64,000 nt of DNA from Couchioplanes azureus (GTDB lineage: Bacteria; Actinomycetota; Actinomycetes; Mycobacteriales; Micromonosporaceae): positions 558,001-622,000 of the forward strand of contig NZ_BMQY01000001.1 in assembly GCF_014648355.1 (NCBI RefSeq). Reading direction: 5' to 3'. Shown in pieces: positions 1 to 8,562 of this stretch. Position 1 is the stretch's first letter. Every line of letters begins with the position of its first letter. The notes beneath the pieces were generated by a model, which did no database searches, had not been told where the DNA came from, and was given only the letters and a program-made list of their open reading frames with translations. The position numbers were made by a program, and so were the translations under genes.

Positions 1-710
1 ACGGCGACGCGTCCGGCCGGCGCGCATTCGCCCCGGTCGCCGCCGCACCAGCGGTCCCGGTCGCGGTCCCGCCCGCTGTGGCCGTCACCGGAGTCCCGGC
101 GGTTGCCGAACGCGATGACCCGGTGCTGCGGTTCCCGGGTGACGGTGGACGCGATCAGCCGCCGCGCCGTCTCCTCCGTACCGGTGTAGGTCACCTCGTA
201 GTGCAGCACCCGCTCCCCCGGCACGCCCCGGGTCTGCACCCGCTTGCTGCCCCGCGGCAGCGACGGGTCCCGGACCAGCAGGGTCTGGAACGGGATGGTG
301 TGCGTCTCCGAGACCCGCTCGGTGTGCACCACCGGCCCGGCCGGCGCCGCGGGCACGGCGGGCTTCGCCGGGGACTTCGCGCCGCGCTCGTCCGCTTCCG
401 CCCGGCGCGGGGCACGCGTCGCCGTACGGTCGGCCTCGCCCGGCGCGGAACGGTCGTCGCCCACCACCGCCTTGTCGGCGGCCCGCCCGGCGGGATCCGC
501 CGCGGTCACGGCCGGTGGCTCGGCCGGTACCGTCGGCGGCGCGGCGACGGCGGCCTCCTGTTTGACGGCGGTGACCGCACGGGCCTGTTCGTCACCGGTC
601 ATGGCGGCCAGCCCACCCGCCGTCCCGGCCACCAGGGCGAGCACGCCCAGGCCGGCCGTGGTCATCCGGACGCCGAAGGGCAGGCGCGCCCAGAAAGACT
701 TTCGCGGCAT
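1..710 (-). CDS. G5-domain cell-surface protein (partial, C-terminus beyond window)
   Basis: Reading from an ATG at 710 toward the window edge, the protein has a short basic N-terminus (MPRKSFWARLPFG), a hydrophobic segment at about residues 14-37, and an Ala/Pro-rich linker to about residue 120. A beta-rich segment then matches a G5 domain (VVHTERVSETHTIPFQT onward, ending near HRVIAFGNRR). The visible end (WCGGDRGEC) is Cys-containing and may start a further small domain. G5 domains occur in secreted actinobacterial cell-wall proteins, including resuscitation factors, and probably bind glycans. I infer an exported, membrane-anchored or secreted wall protein. The 3' end lies outside the window, so any catalytic domain is unseen. 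It is divergent from the next gene across a 197-nt gap. Confidence 0.75.
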   Translation of the reverse strand, partial: MPRKSFWARLPFGVRMTTAGLGVLALVAGTAGGLAAMTGDEQARAVTAVKQEAAVAAPPTVPAEPPAVTAADPAGRAADKAVVGDDRSAPGEADRTATRAPRRAEADERGAKSPAKPAVPAAPAGPVVHTERVSETHTIPFQTLLVRDPSLPRGSKRVQTRGVPGERVLHYEVTYTGTEETARRLIASTVTREPQHRVIAFGNRRDSGDGHSGRDRDRDRWCGGDRGECAPAGRVA

Positions 711-907
711 TTCGAGTAGATGCTGCCAGGAATCACTAGATGTCTGGTTTAGCACCACAGCATTGTGCGGCCGACGGCGCGCGGCACCAGCGTCACCGCC
801 GCACCCGAAAGGATGACCGCCCGCCGGACCGACGGGTATGCGACACCGGGCCGAGCCCGACCCGGCCCAGAATGTCCGCGCCCCACACCGACATCCCTGG
901 AGCTCCG

Positions 908-1369
908 GTGCGCAGAACAATCAGCATCCTCACCACGACCGCGGCAGTCCTCACCGGCACCCTCGTCACCGCCGGCCCCGCCACCGCGGCGGCAACACCC
1001 CCACTCCGCTTCCACGGCGCCCAGTACGACTCCCCGGGCAAGGACACCCGCAGCAACGCCAGCCTCAACGAGGAATGGATCTCCCTGGTCAACACGGGAA
1101 GCCGAGCGGTCAACCTGCGCGGCTACACCATCCGAGACACGTCGAACCACGTCTACACCTTCGGCAGCGTCTCCATCGCCGGCAACGGAGGCCGCCTCTG
1201 GCTGCGCACCGGCAAGGGCACGGACAAGGCCAGGACCCGGTACTGGGGCAGCGGAAACTACGTCTGGAACAACACGGGCGACACCGCGTCCCTGCGCAAC
1301 GCCGCGGGCAAGCAACTCGACACCTGCACCTGGAAGTCGAAGAAGGACCGCACCTGGGTCGCCTGCTGA
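908..1369 (+). CDS. Secreted lamin-tail domain protein
   Basis: A 153-residue protein. The GTG at 908 was chosen because GGAG lies 5 nt upstream and the N-terminus (MRRTISILTTTAAVLTGT) then forms a clean Sec signal peptide ending at an Ala-rich AxA site near residue 28. The mature part is a single lamin-tail (LTD) Ig-like fold: NEEWISLVNTG, NLRGYTIRDTSN, YTFGSVSIAGNG and the closing DTASLRNAAG. LTD proteins are common in Streptomyces and Actinoplanes exoproteomes, usually as binding modules attached to nucleases or other secreted enzymes. Here the domain stands alone, so no enzymatic role can be assigned. Two Cys near the C-terminus (DTCTW and the last residue) could form a disulfide. A longer frame extends upstream to 740 but lacks a signal peptide at its start. 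Confidence 0.85.
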   Translation: MRRTISILTTTAAVLTGTLVTAGPATAAATPPLRFHGAQYDSPGKDTRSNASLNEEWISLVNTGSRAVNLRGYTIRDTSNHVYTFGSVSIAGNGGRLWLRTGKGTDKARTRYWGSGNYVWNNTGDTASLRNAAGKQLDTCTWKSKKDRTWVAC

Positions 1370-1385
1370 GCCCCGTTCGGGCGAC

Positions 1386-2411
1386 CTAGAACGGATCGGC
1401 GAGCCACAGCGGCTGGTACCGCTCGTAGATCTCGCGCAGCCACGGCCGGCGGACTTCGGCAAGACGGGCGAGCCGGGCGCCGCACAAGCGGCCGTCGGGG
1501 CGGAACGGACCGCACGGGAGCCGCTCGCGCCCGGTGATCTCGGGCGGGATGACGCCGGCACCGGCCAGCAGCGGCCGGTCCTGCGGGAAAGACAGTCCAT
1601 GCCATGCCTCGTAGGACAGCGGGACCGCAACGGCCGGCCCGGCCGGCCGCCAGACCTCGCCGGTCTCCGGATGCCTGGGCACGAGCGCGAGATCGCCCTC
1701 GGTCGGCGGCAGTCCGGGGCCGGCCAGGGTCAGGCTCCGAGGCTTCCGGTCGGCCCTCAGTAGGGTCTCGAGAGAGCGGCGGAAGACGTCGGCGACCGGG
1801 CCGTCCGGCACGGTCACGGGGTGGCCGTCCGACGCGGCCAGCACATGGGCGAGGGCGACCCCGGCGGCGGCCTCCCACAGCGGATGCCACCCCCACGGCT
1901 CCTCGACCAACCGCAGGCCGGTGCGCCTCATCCGCAGGACAGCCCAATCGGTGGGCGGATCTGTGTCGGCCCGCTCGGGGATCCGGCGGGTGGCGCGGAC
2001 GTCCAGCCAGGTCACCTGCCAGTGACCGCAGTCGTCGATCCGGGTGGCGACCGGGGTGCGGCAGCCGGCACAGGCGATGTTCGAGCCGTTCGCGCCGTCC
2101 AGGCCGCAGCAGTCACCGTCCAGCCTGCCGGGGATCAGGACGGTGTTCCGGGTGTCGCCGGGAGCGACGGCCACGGTATCCACCGGGCCCTCGCGCAGGG
2201 TGACAAAGACATGCCGGTCGTCGGCGGCGGCCTCGGCCCCGCGTCGCCACGGGCGGCCGACCGGTGCAGGCCGCTCGGCGTACGTGCCCGGCTCCATGAG
2301 GACGCCGAGCAGTCCGCGCCCGTACTTCTGGCCGGCGTGGTCGGGCAGAGCCACCCGGGACAGCGAAACGGTCAGTGGAGCGTCGCAGGTGGCGCAGGCA
2401 AAGACGGTCAA
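1386..2411 (-). CDS. Conserved hypothetical zinc-ribbon-like protein
   Basis: A 341-residue protein of unknown function. The start is a TTG at 2411, preceded by GGAGGA at good spacing. It opens with a CxxC pair (FACATCDAP) and has a second CxxC (ACAGC) near residue 115, with a CC pair and a Cys-His (DDCGHW) nearby. This suggests a zinc-binding ribbon made of distant halves. The C-terminal third contains PCGPFRPDGRLCGARLARLAEVRRPWL. There is no signal peptide or membrane segment, so it is probably cytoplasmic. Similar proteins occur as conserved hypotheticals in Streptomyces and relatives (from memory of the family style, not searched). It converges on the lamin-tail gene with 16 nt between stops, and a deacetylase gene lies just upstream on the same strand. 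Confidence 0.7.
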   Translation of the reverse strand: MTVFACATCDAPLTVSLSRVALPDHAGQKYGRGLLGVLMEPGTYAERPAPVGRPWRRGAEAAADDRHVFVTLREGPVDTVAVAPGDTRNTVLIPGRLDGDCCGLDGANGSNIACAGCRTPVATRIDDCGHWQVTWLDVRATRRIPERADTDPPTDWAVLRMRRTGLRLVEEPWGWHPLWEAAAGVALAHVLAASDGHPVTVPDGPVADVFRRSLETLLRADRKPRSLTLAGPGLPPTEGDLALVPRHPETGEVWRPAGPAVAVPLSYEAWHGLSFPQDRPLLAGAGVIPPEITGRERLPCGPFRPDGRLCGARLARLAEVRRPWLREIYERYQPLWLADPF

Positions 2412-2433
2412 GCGACGTCCTCCGGCGGTGCGG

Positions 2434-3132
2434 CTAGCAGTACGGCAGGACCTTGAAGGTGTAGCCCATGCTCTTCAGCTTCGGCAGGATCCGCTTGAGG
2501 GCTGCCAGGGAGTCCCGTTGGGAGTCTCCGCCGTCGTGCATCAGGACGTTCGAGCCGTTGTGCACGTTGCGGACGACCCGCTGGTAGATGGCGGTCGCGG
2601 TCTGGGAGTTCTCCCAGTCGCGGCTGTCGACGTCCCACAGCACCGTCTTCAGCCCGACCTCCTTCGTCCAGCGGCGTACCGATGTGTTGGTGGCGCCGTA
2701 CGGCGGCCGCATGCAGGCGCTCTTGTAGCGGCCCAGGGCGGTCTGTGTGCGGGTGAGCTGGCTCTTCACCGTGCTCTTGCCCAGCCGGGTGAGGTCGGCG
2801 TGGCTCCACGTGTGGTTGGCGAGCAGGTGTCCCTCGCGGTGGATGCGAGCGACGATCTTGCGGTGCGCCTTGGCGTTCTGCCCGGTGGTGAAGAAGGTCG
2901 CCTTGGCGCCGTACTTCTTCAGCACGTCGAGGTACCGGGGCGTCCACGTGGCGGACGGTCCGTCGTCGAAGGTGAGGTACACCGTGCGGGGTGCCGCGGC
3001 CGCCCGCGCGGACGCCGACGGGACGGACGACGCGGGCGCGGCCTGCGCGGGCGCGGCCTGTGCGGGGGCAGCGGCGACCATGATTGCGCAGACAAGTGAC
3101 ACCGTGCTCAGCATGGCGGCGATGCGGCGCAT
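2434..3132 (-). CDS. Secreted polysaccharide deacetylase (NodB/CE4)
   Basis: A 232-residue enzyme with a signal peptide (about residues 1-27, ending AQAAPAQA) and one NodB homology domain. All CE4 motifs are present: motif 1 TFDDGP, with the catalytic-base and metal Asp; motif 2 NHTWSH, with the two metal His; motif 3 RPPYGA; motif 4 DVDSRDW; motif 5 LMHDGG. The family removes N-acetyl groups from peptidoglycan, chitin or xylan with a divalent metal. The short form with no binding module is typical of Streptomyces and Actinoplanes peptidoglycan or chitooligosaccharide deacetylases; the substrate cannot be decided here. A strong ribosome site (GAGGAGC) precedes the ATG. It acts outside the membrane. 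Confidence 0.92.
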   Translation of the reverse strand: MRRIAAMLSTVSLVCAIMVAAAPAQAAPAQAAPASSVPSASARAAAAPRTVYLTFDDGPSATWTPRYLDVLKKYGAKATFFTTGQNAKAHRKIVARIHREGHLLANHTWSHADLTRLGKSTVKSQLTRTQTALGRYKSACMRPPYGATNTSVRRWTKEVGLKTVLWDVDSRDWENSQTATAIYQRVVRNVHNGSNVLMHDGGDSQRDSLAALKRILPKLKSMGYTFKVLPYC

Positions 3133-3256
3133 TCTTGCTCCTCGTTCTCCGGGCGGATCGATCCCTGCCGCGGGAACGCTACGTATTCGTCGGCCTGGCT
3201 CAAAGCGGAGCGTGACGGCTGTGCCCGTTCGGCCGGGCGTGGATCACCCGTATTGC

Positions 3257-4600
3257 TCAGTTTGCGATTACCGGGAGTAGCGGCTTGGACACACGCACGG
3301 CGACCAGCACGGTCACCGCGCCCAGTGCCACGGCGAAGGTGAACGGCCCGGCGAACGGAGCGACGGCGAACAGCAGGCCCGCCACCGCGAGCGAGGCGCT
3401 CGCGCCCACCGCGTCCGCGATGCTCTTCGCCGCCGTGTTGAAGCCCGCCTCGGCCGGCGCCGACCGGGCCAGGACGAGCTCGCTGATCCGCGGATACAGC
3501 GTGCCCATCCCCGCGCCCGCCGTGAACCAGCCCAGCGCCGCCACCGCCGGGTGCAGACCGACGATGACCGTGGCCAGCTCGACCGATGCGCCGGCCGTCA
3601 GCAACAGGGCGCCGACGCGGATGGCCGTGGCCGGGGCGGTGCGTTCGCCGAGCCGGGCCTTGACCGCCGACGCCAGCGCCCAGGCCACCGCCCCGGCGGT
3701 CAGGGTGATGCCGGAGAGCCAGGTCGGCAAGCCGTACCGGTCGTGCAGCAGCAACGGCAGGTAGACCTCCGTACCGAAGAAGACGCCTCCCGCGGTCGCG
3801 CAGAGGGCGACCGCGGCGGGCAGGCCCGGGCGCAGCCGGTAGGTGCCCGCGGGCACCAGGCGGCGCATCGCGAGCGCGATGAGCGCAAGGGCCGCCGGAA
3901 CGACCAGCAAGGCGACCTCGCGGTCGATCCCGTCGAGGGAGCTGAGGGCGACCACACTCGCGGCCACGACCGCGGCCCGGGCGATGCGGCGGACGTCCTC
4001 CGGAGAGGCCGGGAGCCGGTCCGCGGGCGGGCGGTCGCGGCCGCGCAGCGCCGGCAGGATCAGCGCGGTCGCCGCCGCGACCAGCAGGACCACGCCCAGG
4101 AAGACCCAGTGCCAGCTCAGCGCGTCGGTCACCAGGCCGGCCGCGAAGGGCCCGATCATCGACGGTACGACCCACGCCGACGCGAACGCACCGAAGAGCT
4201 TGATGTGCAGGGCCGGCGGGTAGACCTGGGCGACCAGCACGTAGAGCGCGACCGTCTCACCCCCGGCGCCCAGGCCCTGCAGGAAACGCCCGGCGGCGAA
4301 GGCCGGCATGGTGGCGGCCGTGCCCGCGACCAGCAGGCCCGCCACGAAGAGCGCCGTCGCGACCAGCAGCGGCACGGCGGGCCCGCGCCGGTCGGCCCAC
4401 GAGCCGATCGCCACCATGCCGACCACGCCGGCGGCCAGAGTGGACGAGAAGGCGAGCGCGTACAGGCCGCGGCCGTCCAGGTCGGCGGTGACCGCCGGCA
4501 TGATCGTGGTGACGGCCAGGGACTCGAACGCGGCGAGGAAGACCGAGCTCCAGGCGCCGATGGTGGTCAGGGTGTACGGCCGCCGCAGGATTGCGATCAT
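3257..4600 (-). CDS. MFS family multidrug exporter
   Basis: A 447-residue integral membrane protein with about 12-14 hydrophobic helices from residue 15 to the end. It has the major facilitator loop signature after helix 2 (GSWADRRGPAVPLL, a variant of motif A) and an antiporter-like stretch (FLQGLGAGGETVALY, motif C-like) in helix 5. The resemblance is to drug:H+ antiporters of the EmrB/QacA type; the substrate is unknown. The ATG at 4600 has no ribosome site. Instead a MerR-type promoter with a 19-bp spacer ends 6 nt before it, so the mRNA is probably leaderless and induced by a MerR-family activator encoded elsewhere. It lies downstream of a small membrane protein whose stop codon overlaps that promoter's -35 element. 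Confidence 0.9.
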   Translation of the reverse strand: MIAILRRPYTLTTIGAWSSVFLAAFESLAVTTIMPAVTADLDGRGLYALAFSSTLAAGVVGMVAIGSWADRRGPAVPLLVATALFVAGLLVAGTAATMPAFAAGRFLQGLGAGGETVALYVLVAQVYPPALHIKLFGAFASAWVVPSMIGPFAAGLVTDALSWHWVFLGVVLLVAAATALILPALRGRDRPPADRLPASPEDVRRIARAAVVAASVVALSSLDGIDREVALLVVPAALALIALAMRRLVPAGTYRLRPGLPAAVALCATAGGVFFGTEVYLPLLLHDRYGLPTWLSGITLTAGAVAWALASAVKARLGERTAPATAIRVGALLLTAGASVELATVIVGLHPAVAALGWFTAGAGMGTLYPRISELVLARSAPAEAGFNTAAKSIADAVGASASLAVAGLLFAVAPFAGPFTFAVALGAVTVLVAVRVSKPLLPVIAN

Positions 4601-4606
4601 CGTCGC

Positions 4607-4637
4607 AACCTAGGACCTCCACCTGGGTTGAGGTCAA
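4607..4637 (-). promoter_or_regulatory. MerR-type promoter/operator with 19-bp spacer, leaderless start
   Basis: Read on the minus strand: -35 TTGACC (4637-4632), a 19-nt spacer, -10 TAGGTT (4612-4607), then 6 nt to the ATG at 4600. The 20-bp dyad at 4615-4634 is ACCTCcACCT/GGGTtGAGGT, centred in the spacer. A 19-bp spacer with a dyad between the hexamers is the hallmark of promoters that MerR-family regulators untwist. The predicted start site falls on or next to the ATG, giving a leaderless transcript. The -35 overlaps the stop codon (4634-4636) of the upstream gene. The regulator gene is not in this window. Confidence 0.75.
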
Positions 4638-5077
4638 CGGCCGTGGCGGGCCTCCCGGACGCGGATCAGGTTGGGGGCCAGGGTCGCGCCGAACGAGATC
4701 AGTCCCAGGCGTACGGCCAGAGCACGGTACGGGTGCGCGTGCCCGTCCCGGGTCAGGGCCGCGAGCCAGCGCTTCTCCAGCCGGCGCCCGGCCACCATCG
4801 CGGCGACGGAGACGGCCACGCCCGCGCCGATGCCGATCAGCTTCGCCTTGCTGATCACCTCCGGCTCTCCGGTGTCGTCGGCCTCGGGCAGAGCGGGCGC
4901 GGGGGCGGGGTCGGGGAAGACCCGTTCCCGGACCGCTCCGGCGCCGGCCACCGCCACCACCGTGCCCAGCCGTGCCAGTCGGCGTTTCGCCGGTGACAGC
5001 TCGCCGGCCGCCACCCACACGCCGGTCATCAGTCCCTGCAGCGCCGCCGAGCCCGTCGCTTGTCCGTAGGAGTTCAT
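4634..5077 (-). CDS. Small membrane protein of unknown function
   Basis: A 147-residue protein. The ATG at 5077 (MNSYGQATGSAALQGL) is preferred over an upstream TTG because a -10-like TACGGT lies exactly 6 nt before it (5084-5089), the leaderless pattern seen repeatedly in this window. One weak hydrophobic helix lies near residues 12-25. A clear one lies around residues 80-98 (AKLIGIGAGVAVSVAAMVAGRR), with a basic flank. The Pro/Glu-rich middle (PDPAPAPALPEADDTGEPE) is probably exposed and flexible. No catalytic motif is seen and no family is recognised. Its stop codon overlaps the promoter of the downstream MFS exporter. Confidence 0.65.
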   Translation of the reverse strand: MNSYGQATGSAALQGLMTGVWVAAGELSPAKRRLARLGTVVAVAGAGAVRERVFPDPAPAPALPEADDTGEPEVISKAKLIGIGAGVAVSVAAMVAGRRLEKRWLAALTRDGHAHPYRALAVRLGLISFGATLAPNLIRVREARHGR

Positions 5078-5105
5078 GGTCCGACCGTACAAATCGTGAT
5101 CTACC

Positions 5106-5693
5106 TCAGCCGGCCCGGAGCGCCGGGAAGACCGTGCCGGCGATGACGGCGCCGACGATCGCTCCGGCGATCACCTGCGGAACGGTGTGTGCCGAGAGGC
5201 GGACCCGCGCCCAGCAGGCCAGCACGGCGAACGGCACGGTGAGCAGCGCCGCCGGACCGTACACCGCGGTCAGCGTCGCGGCCGTGCCCGCGGCCACTCC
5301 GGCGTGGATGGACATCTTCCACCAGTGGGTCACCACGGTGAACACGAGCAGCCCGGTGCCGCCCGCCGCCATCAGGGCGAGCACGTCGCGGGGCGCGCCG
5401 AGCAGGAGGAGGACCACCAGGCCTGCCGCCACCGAGGCGATGCCGAACAGCAGGGGCACGCGGCGGTGCTCCCGTTCCGGGATGTGGTGGTTGGTCAGAC
5501 GGCCGGCGCGGACGCCGCGCACGACGTACGCCAGGGGGATGCCCGCCGCGAACAGCGCGCCGGGCAGGCCCCACCAGCGGGAGACGCCGGCGGTCTCGCC
5601 GGCGTGCCAGCCGACCACCAGCAGCAGACCGGCCACCAGGACCGCCGGGGCGAAGATCTCGGAGGCGATCCGGGCGGCGCGGTCGGCGGTCAC
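5106..5693 (-). CDS. PAP2-superfamily membrane phosphatase-like protein
   Basis: A 195-residue protein with about six membrane helices. It starts at a GTG whose last bases overlap the stop of the upstream gene (GTGA, 5690-5693), so translation is coupled. The middle (THWWKMSIHAGVAAG) corresponds to the PSGH-type motif and RVRLSAHTVPQVIAG to the SRxxxxxH motif of PAP2 acid phosphatases. The canonical KxxxxxxRP motif appears as a basic stretch around ERE-HRR. The family hydrolyses lipid phosphates such as undecaprenyl pyrophosphate or phosphatidic acid. The motifs are degenerate (SIHAG for PSGH), as is common in actinobacterial members, so activity is not certain. Its pairing with a sulfur amino acid enzyme has no obvious functional logic. 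Confidence 0.75.
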   Translation of the reverse strand: MTADRAARIASEIFAPAVLVAGLLLVVGWHAGETAGVSRWWGLPGALFAAGIPLAYVVRGVRAGRLTNHHIPEREHRRVPLLFGIASVAAGLVVLLLLGAPRDVLALMAAGGTGLLVFTVVTHWWKMSIHAGVAAGTAATLTAVYGPAALLTVPFAVLACWARVRLSAHTVPQVIAGAIVGAVIAGTVFPALRAG

Positions 5694-6805
5694 CCGTCGA
5701 TCATCGCAAGCGCCTTCGACAGGTCCGTCCACAGGTCGTCCACATCCTCGAGGCCCACGGACATGCGCAGCAGCTGGTCGCCGATGCCGCCGTCGGCCCG
5801 CGACTCCGGGTCGACCACCTGGTGGGTCAGCGAGGCCGGGTGCTGGATGAGGCTGTCGACGCTGCCCAGGCTCACCGCGGGGGTGATCAGCCGCACCGCG
5901 CCGACCACCTCGTGCGGGTCGCCGGTGACCTCGAAGGAGACGAGCGCGCCGAACCCGGGGTAGTGCACCTTCGTCACGGCCGGGTGGCCGGCGAGCCGTT
6001 CGGCGAGCGCCGCGGCCGTCCGCGAGGACGCCTGCATGCGTACCGGAAGGGTCGACAGCCCCCGCAGCAGCAGGTAGCCGGCGAGCGGGTGCAGGATCCC
6101 CCCGGTCGCGAAGCGGATCTGGCGCAGCCGCGCCGCGAACTCGTCCGTCGTCGCGACGACGCCGCCGAGCACGTCGCCGTGACCGCCGAGGAACTTGGTC
6201 GCGCTGTGCAGCACGATGCCGGCACCGGACTCGGCCGGCCGCTGCAGCACCGGCGTCGCGAAGGTGTTGTCGACCAGCAGGGGCACGTCGCCACAGGCGT
6301 CGGCCAGCTTGCGCAGGTCCACCGTGGCGAGCGTCGGGTTGGCCGGGGTCTCGACGATGACCAGGCCGGTGTCCGCGCGCAGCGACTCGCGCACCGTGTC
6401 CGGCGTCGCCCAGGTGACGGACGTGCCGAGCAGGCCGGTGGTGAGCACGTGGTCCGAGCCGCCGTACAGCGGGCGGACCGCCACCACGTGCGGGGTGCCG
6501 GCCGCGGCGACGGCGAGCAGGCACGCGGACAGCGCGGCCATGCCGCTGGCGAAGGCGACCCCGGCGGCGCAGCCCTCGAGCTCGGCCAGGGCCTGCTCGA
6601 AGCGCGCCACGGTGGGGTTGCCGATCCGGCCGTAGACCGGCAGGCCGGGGATCTCCGCGCCGGTGCCGAGCAGGTGGAGGCGCTCGGCCTCCGCGCGGGT
6701 GTCGCGGGCCGGGTAGGTCGTGGACAGGTCCAGGGGTACGGCGTGCAGCCCCTGCGCGACCAGGTCGTCGCGTCCGGCGTGCACGGCGCGGGTGGTGAGC
6801 TCCAT
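5690..6805 (-). CDS. Trans-sulfuration family PLP enzyme (cystathionine/methionine gamma-lyase-like)
   Basis: A 371-residue fold-type I PLP enzyme of the Cys/Met metabolism family. Motifs include the PLP lysine in HSATKFLGGHGDVLGG, the cofactor-stacking region with LYGGSDHVL, and the Asp that contacts the pyridine nitrogen in LLVDNTFATPVLQ. The family includes cystathionine gamma-lyase, cystathionine gamma-synthase and methionine gamma-lyase. The Cys that typifies methionine gamma-lyase (LYGC in Pseudomonas MdeA) is Gly here (LYGG), which leans toward cystathionine gamma-lyase or synthase, but sequence alone cannot settle it. ATG 6805 gives the usual MELTTRAVHAG start. An Lrp/AsnC regulator is divergent 59 bp away and is the likely controller. 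The stop overlaps the PAP2 gene by 4 nt. Confidence 0.88.
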   Translation of the reverse strand: MELTTRAVHAGRDDLVAQGLHAVPLDLSTTYPARDTRAEAERLHLLGTGAEIPGLPVYGRIGNPTVARFEQALAELEGCAAGVAFASGMAALSACLLAVAAAGTPHVVAVRPLYGGSDHVLTTGLLGTSVTWATPDTVRESLRADTGLVIVETPANPTLATVDLRKLADACGDVPLLVDNTFATPVLQRPAESGAGIVLHSATKFLGGHGDVLGGVVATTDEFAARLRQIRFATGGILHPLAGYLLLRGLSTLPVRMQASSRTAAALAERLAGHPAVTKVHYPGFGALVSFEVTGDPHEVVGAVRLITPAVSLGSVDSLIQHPASLTHQVVDPESRADGGIGDQLLRMSVGLEDVDDLWTDLSKALAMIDG

Positions 6806-6864
6806 GCGCTGAGTGTCGGGCGGAGGGCGAGACAACGGTCGAACCGCCGAATTATCTTCGGAGG

Positions 6865-7347
6865 ATGGGCACCGATCTGCAATTCGATCCGGTTGACGTC
6901 GCCATTCTGCGCCTGTTGCAGAACGACGGCCGGATCGCCAACAAGGACCTCGCCGCGGCCGTCGGCGTGGCGCCCTCCACCTGCCTGGACCGGGTGGCCC
7001 GGCTGCGCCGCGCCGGGGTCATCACCGGCTACGCCGCCCAGGTCGACCCGGCGGCGGTCGGCCGGGACGTCGAGGCGCTGCTGATGGTCCAGGTGCAGCC
7101 GCACGCCCGCGGCGTGGTCGACCCCTTCGTCGCGCACGTGCTGTCCCTGCCGGAGACCCGCGCCCTGCACCACGTCACCGGCTCCGACGACTTCATCGTG
7201 CACGTCGCCTGCGGCAGCAGCGCCGACCTGCAGCGCCTGGTGCTCGACGAGTTCACCGCCCGGCGGGAGGTCGGGCGGGTCCAGACCCACCTGATCTTCT
7301 CGACCTGGTCCGGCCCGCCGGTCCTGCCGTACACATCAAGCCAGTGA
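6865..7347 (+). CDS. Lrp/AsnC family transcriptional regulator
   Basis: A 160-residue regulator. The N-terminal winged-helix covers residues about 8-65 (DVAILRLLQNDGRIANKDL, recognition helix near APSTCLDRVARLRRAG, then GVITGY). A C-terminal RAM ligand-sensing domain follows (VQVQPHARG, HHVTGSDDFIVHVAC, VGRVQTHLIFSTW). These proteins form dimers or octamers and respond to amino acids. Divergent placement from a sulfur amino acid lyase mirrors the mdeR-mdeA arrangement of Pseudomonas, so it probably controls that enzyme and itself in response to methionine, cysteine or a related amino acid (inference). GGAGG sits directly against the ATG, too close for a ribosome site; TATCTT at 6853-6858 is 6 nt upstream, so the mRNA may be leaderless. 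Confidence 0.92.
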   Translation: MGTDLQFDPVDVAILRLLQNDGRIANKDLAAAVGVAPSTCLDRVARLRRAGVITGYAAQVDPAAVGRDVEALLMVQVQPHARGVVDPFVAHVLSLPETRALHHVTGSDDFIVHVACGSSADLQRLVLDEFTARREVGRVQTHLIFSTWSGPPVLPYTSSQ

Positions 7348-7370
7348 GACGCCGCTGAGGAGCAGCCGAT

Positions 7371-8456
<1,086 letters not shown>

Positions 8457-8562
8457 GACAGGCCAGTCTACGGGGCCCGCGGCCACCCCCCTCGCCAGAC
8501 GCCCACGCTCATGTCCGAATCCCGCCAGCCGCGCGGGGGCCGGCGGGGGCAGACTCGTCGGC

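Noticed and set aside
1369..1382. Short GCCC/GGGC hairpin between the lamin-tail and zinc-ribbon genes
   Set aside because: Only four base pairs and no T run, too weak to call a terminator.
749..1763. Several long frames over the lamin-tail gene and the zinc-ribbon gene
   Set aside because: They conflict with genes that have a signal peptide, ribosome site and recognised fold, and their translations are Arg/Pro-rich shadows.
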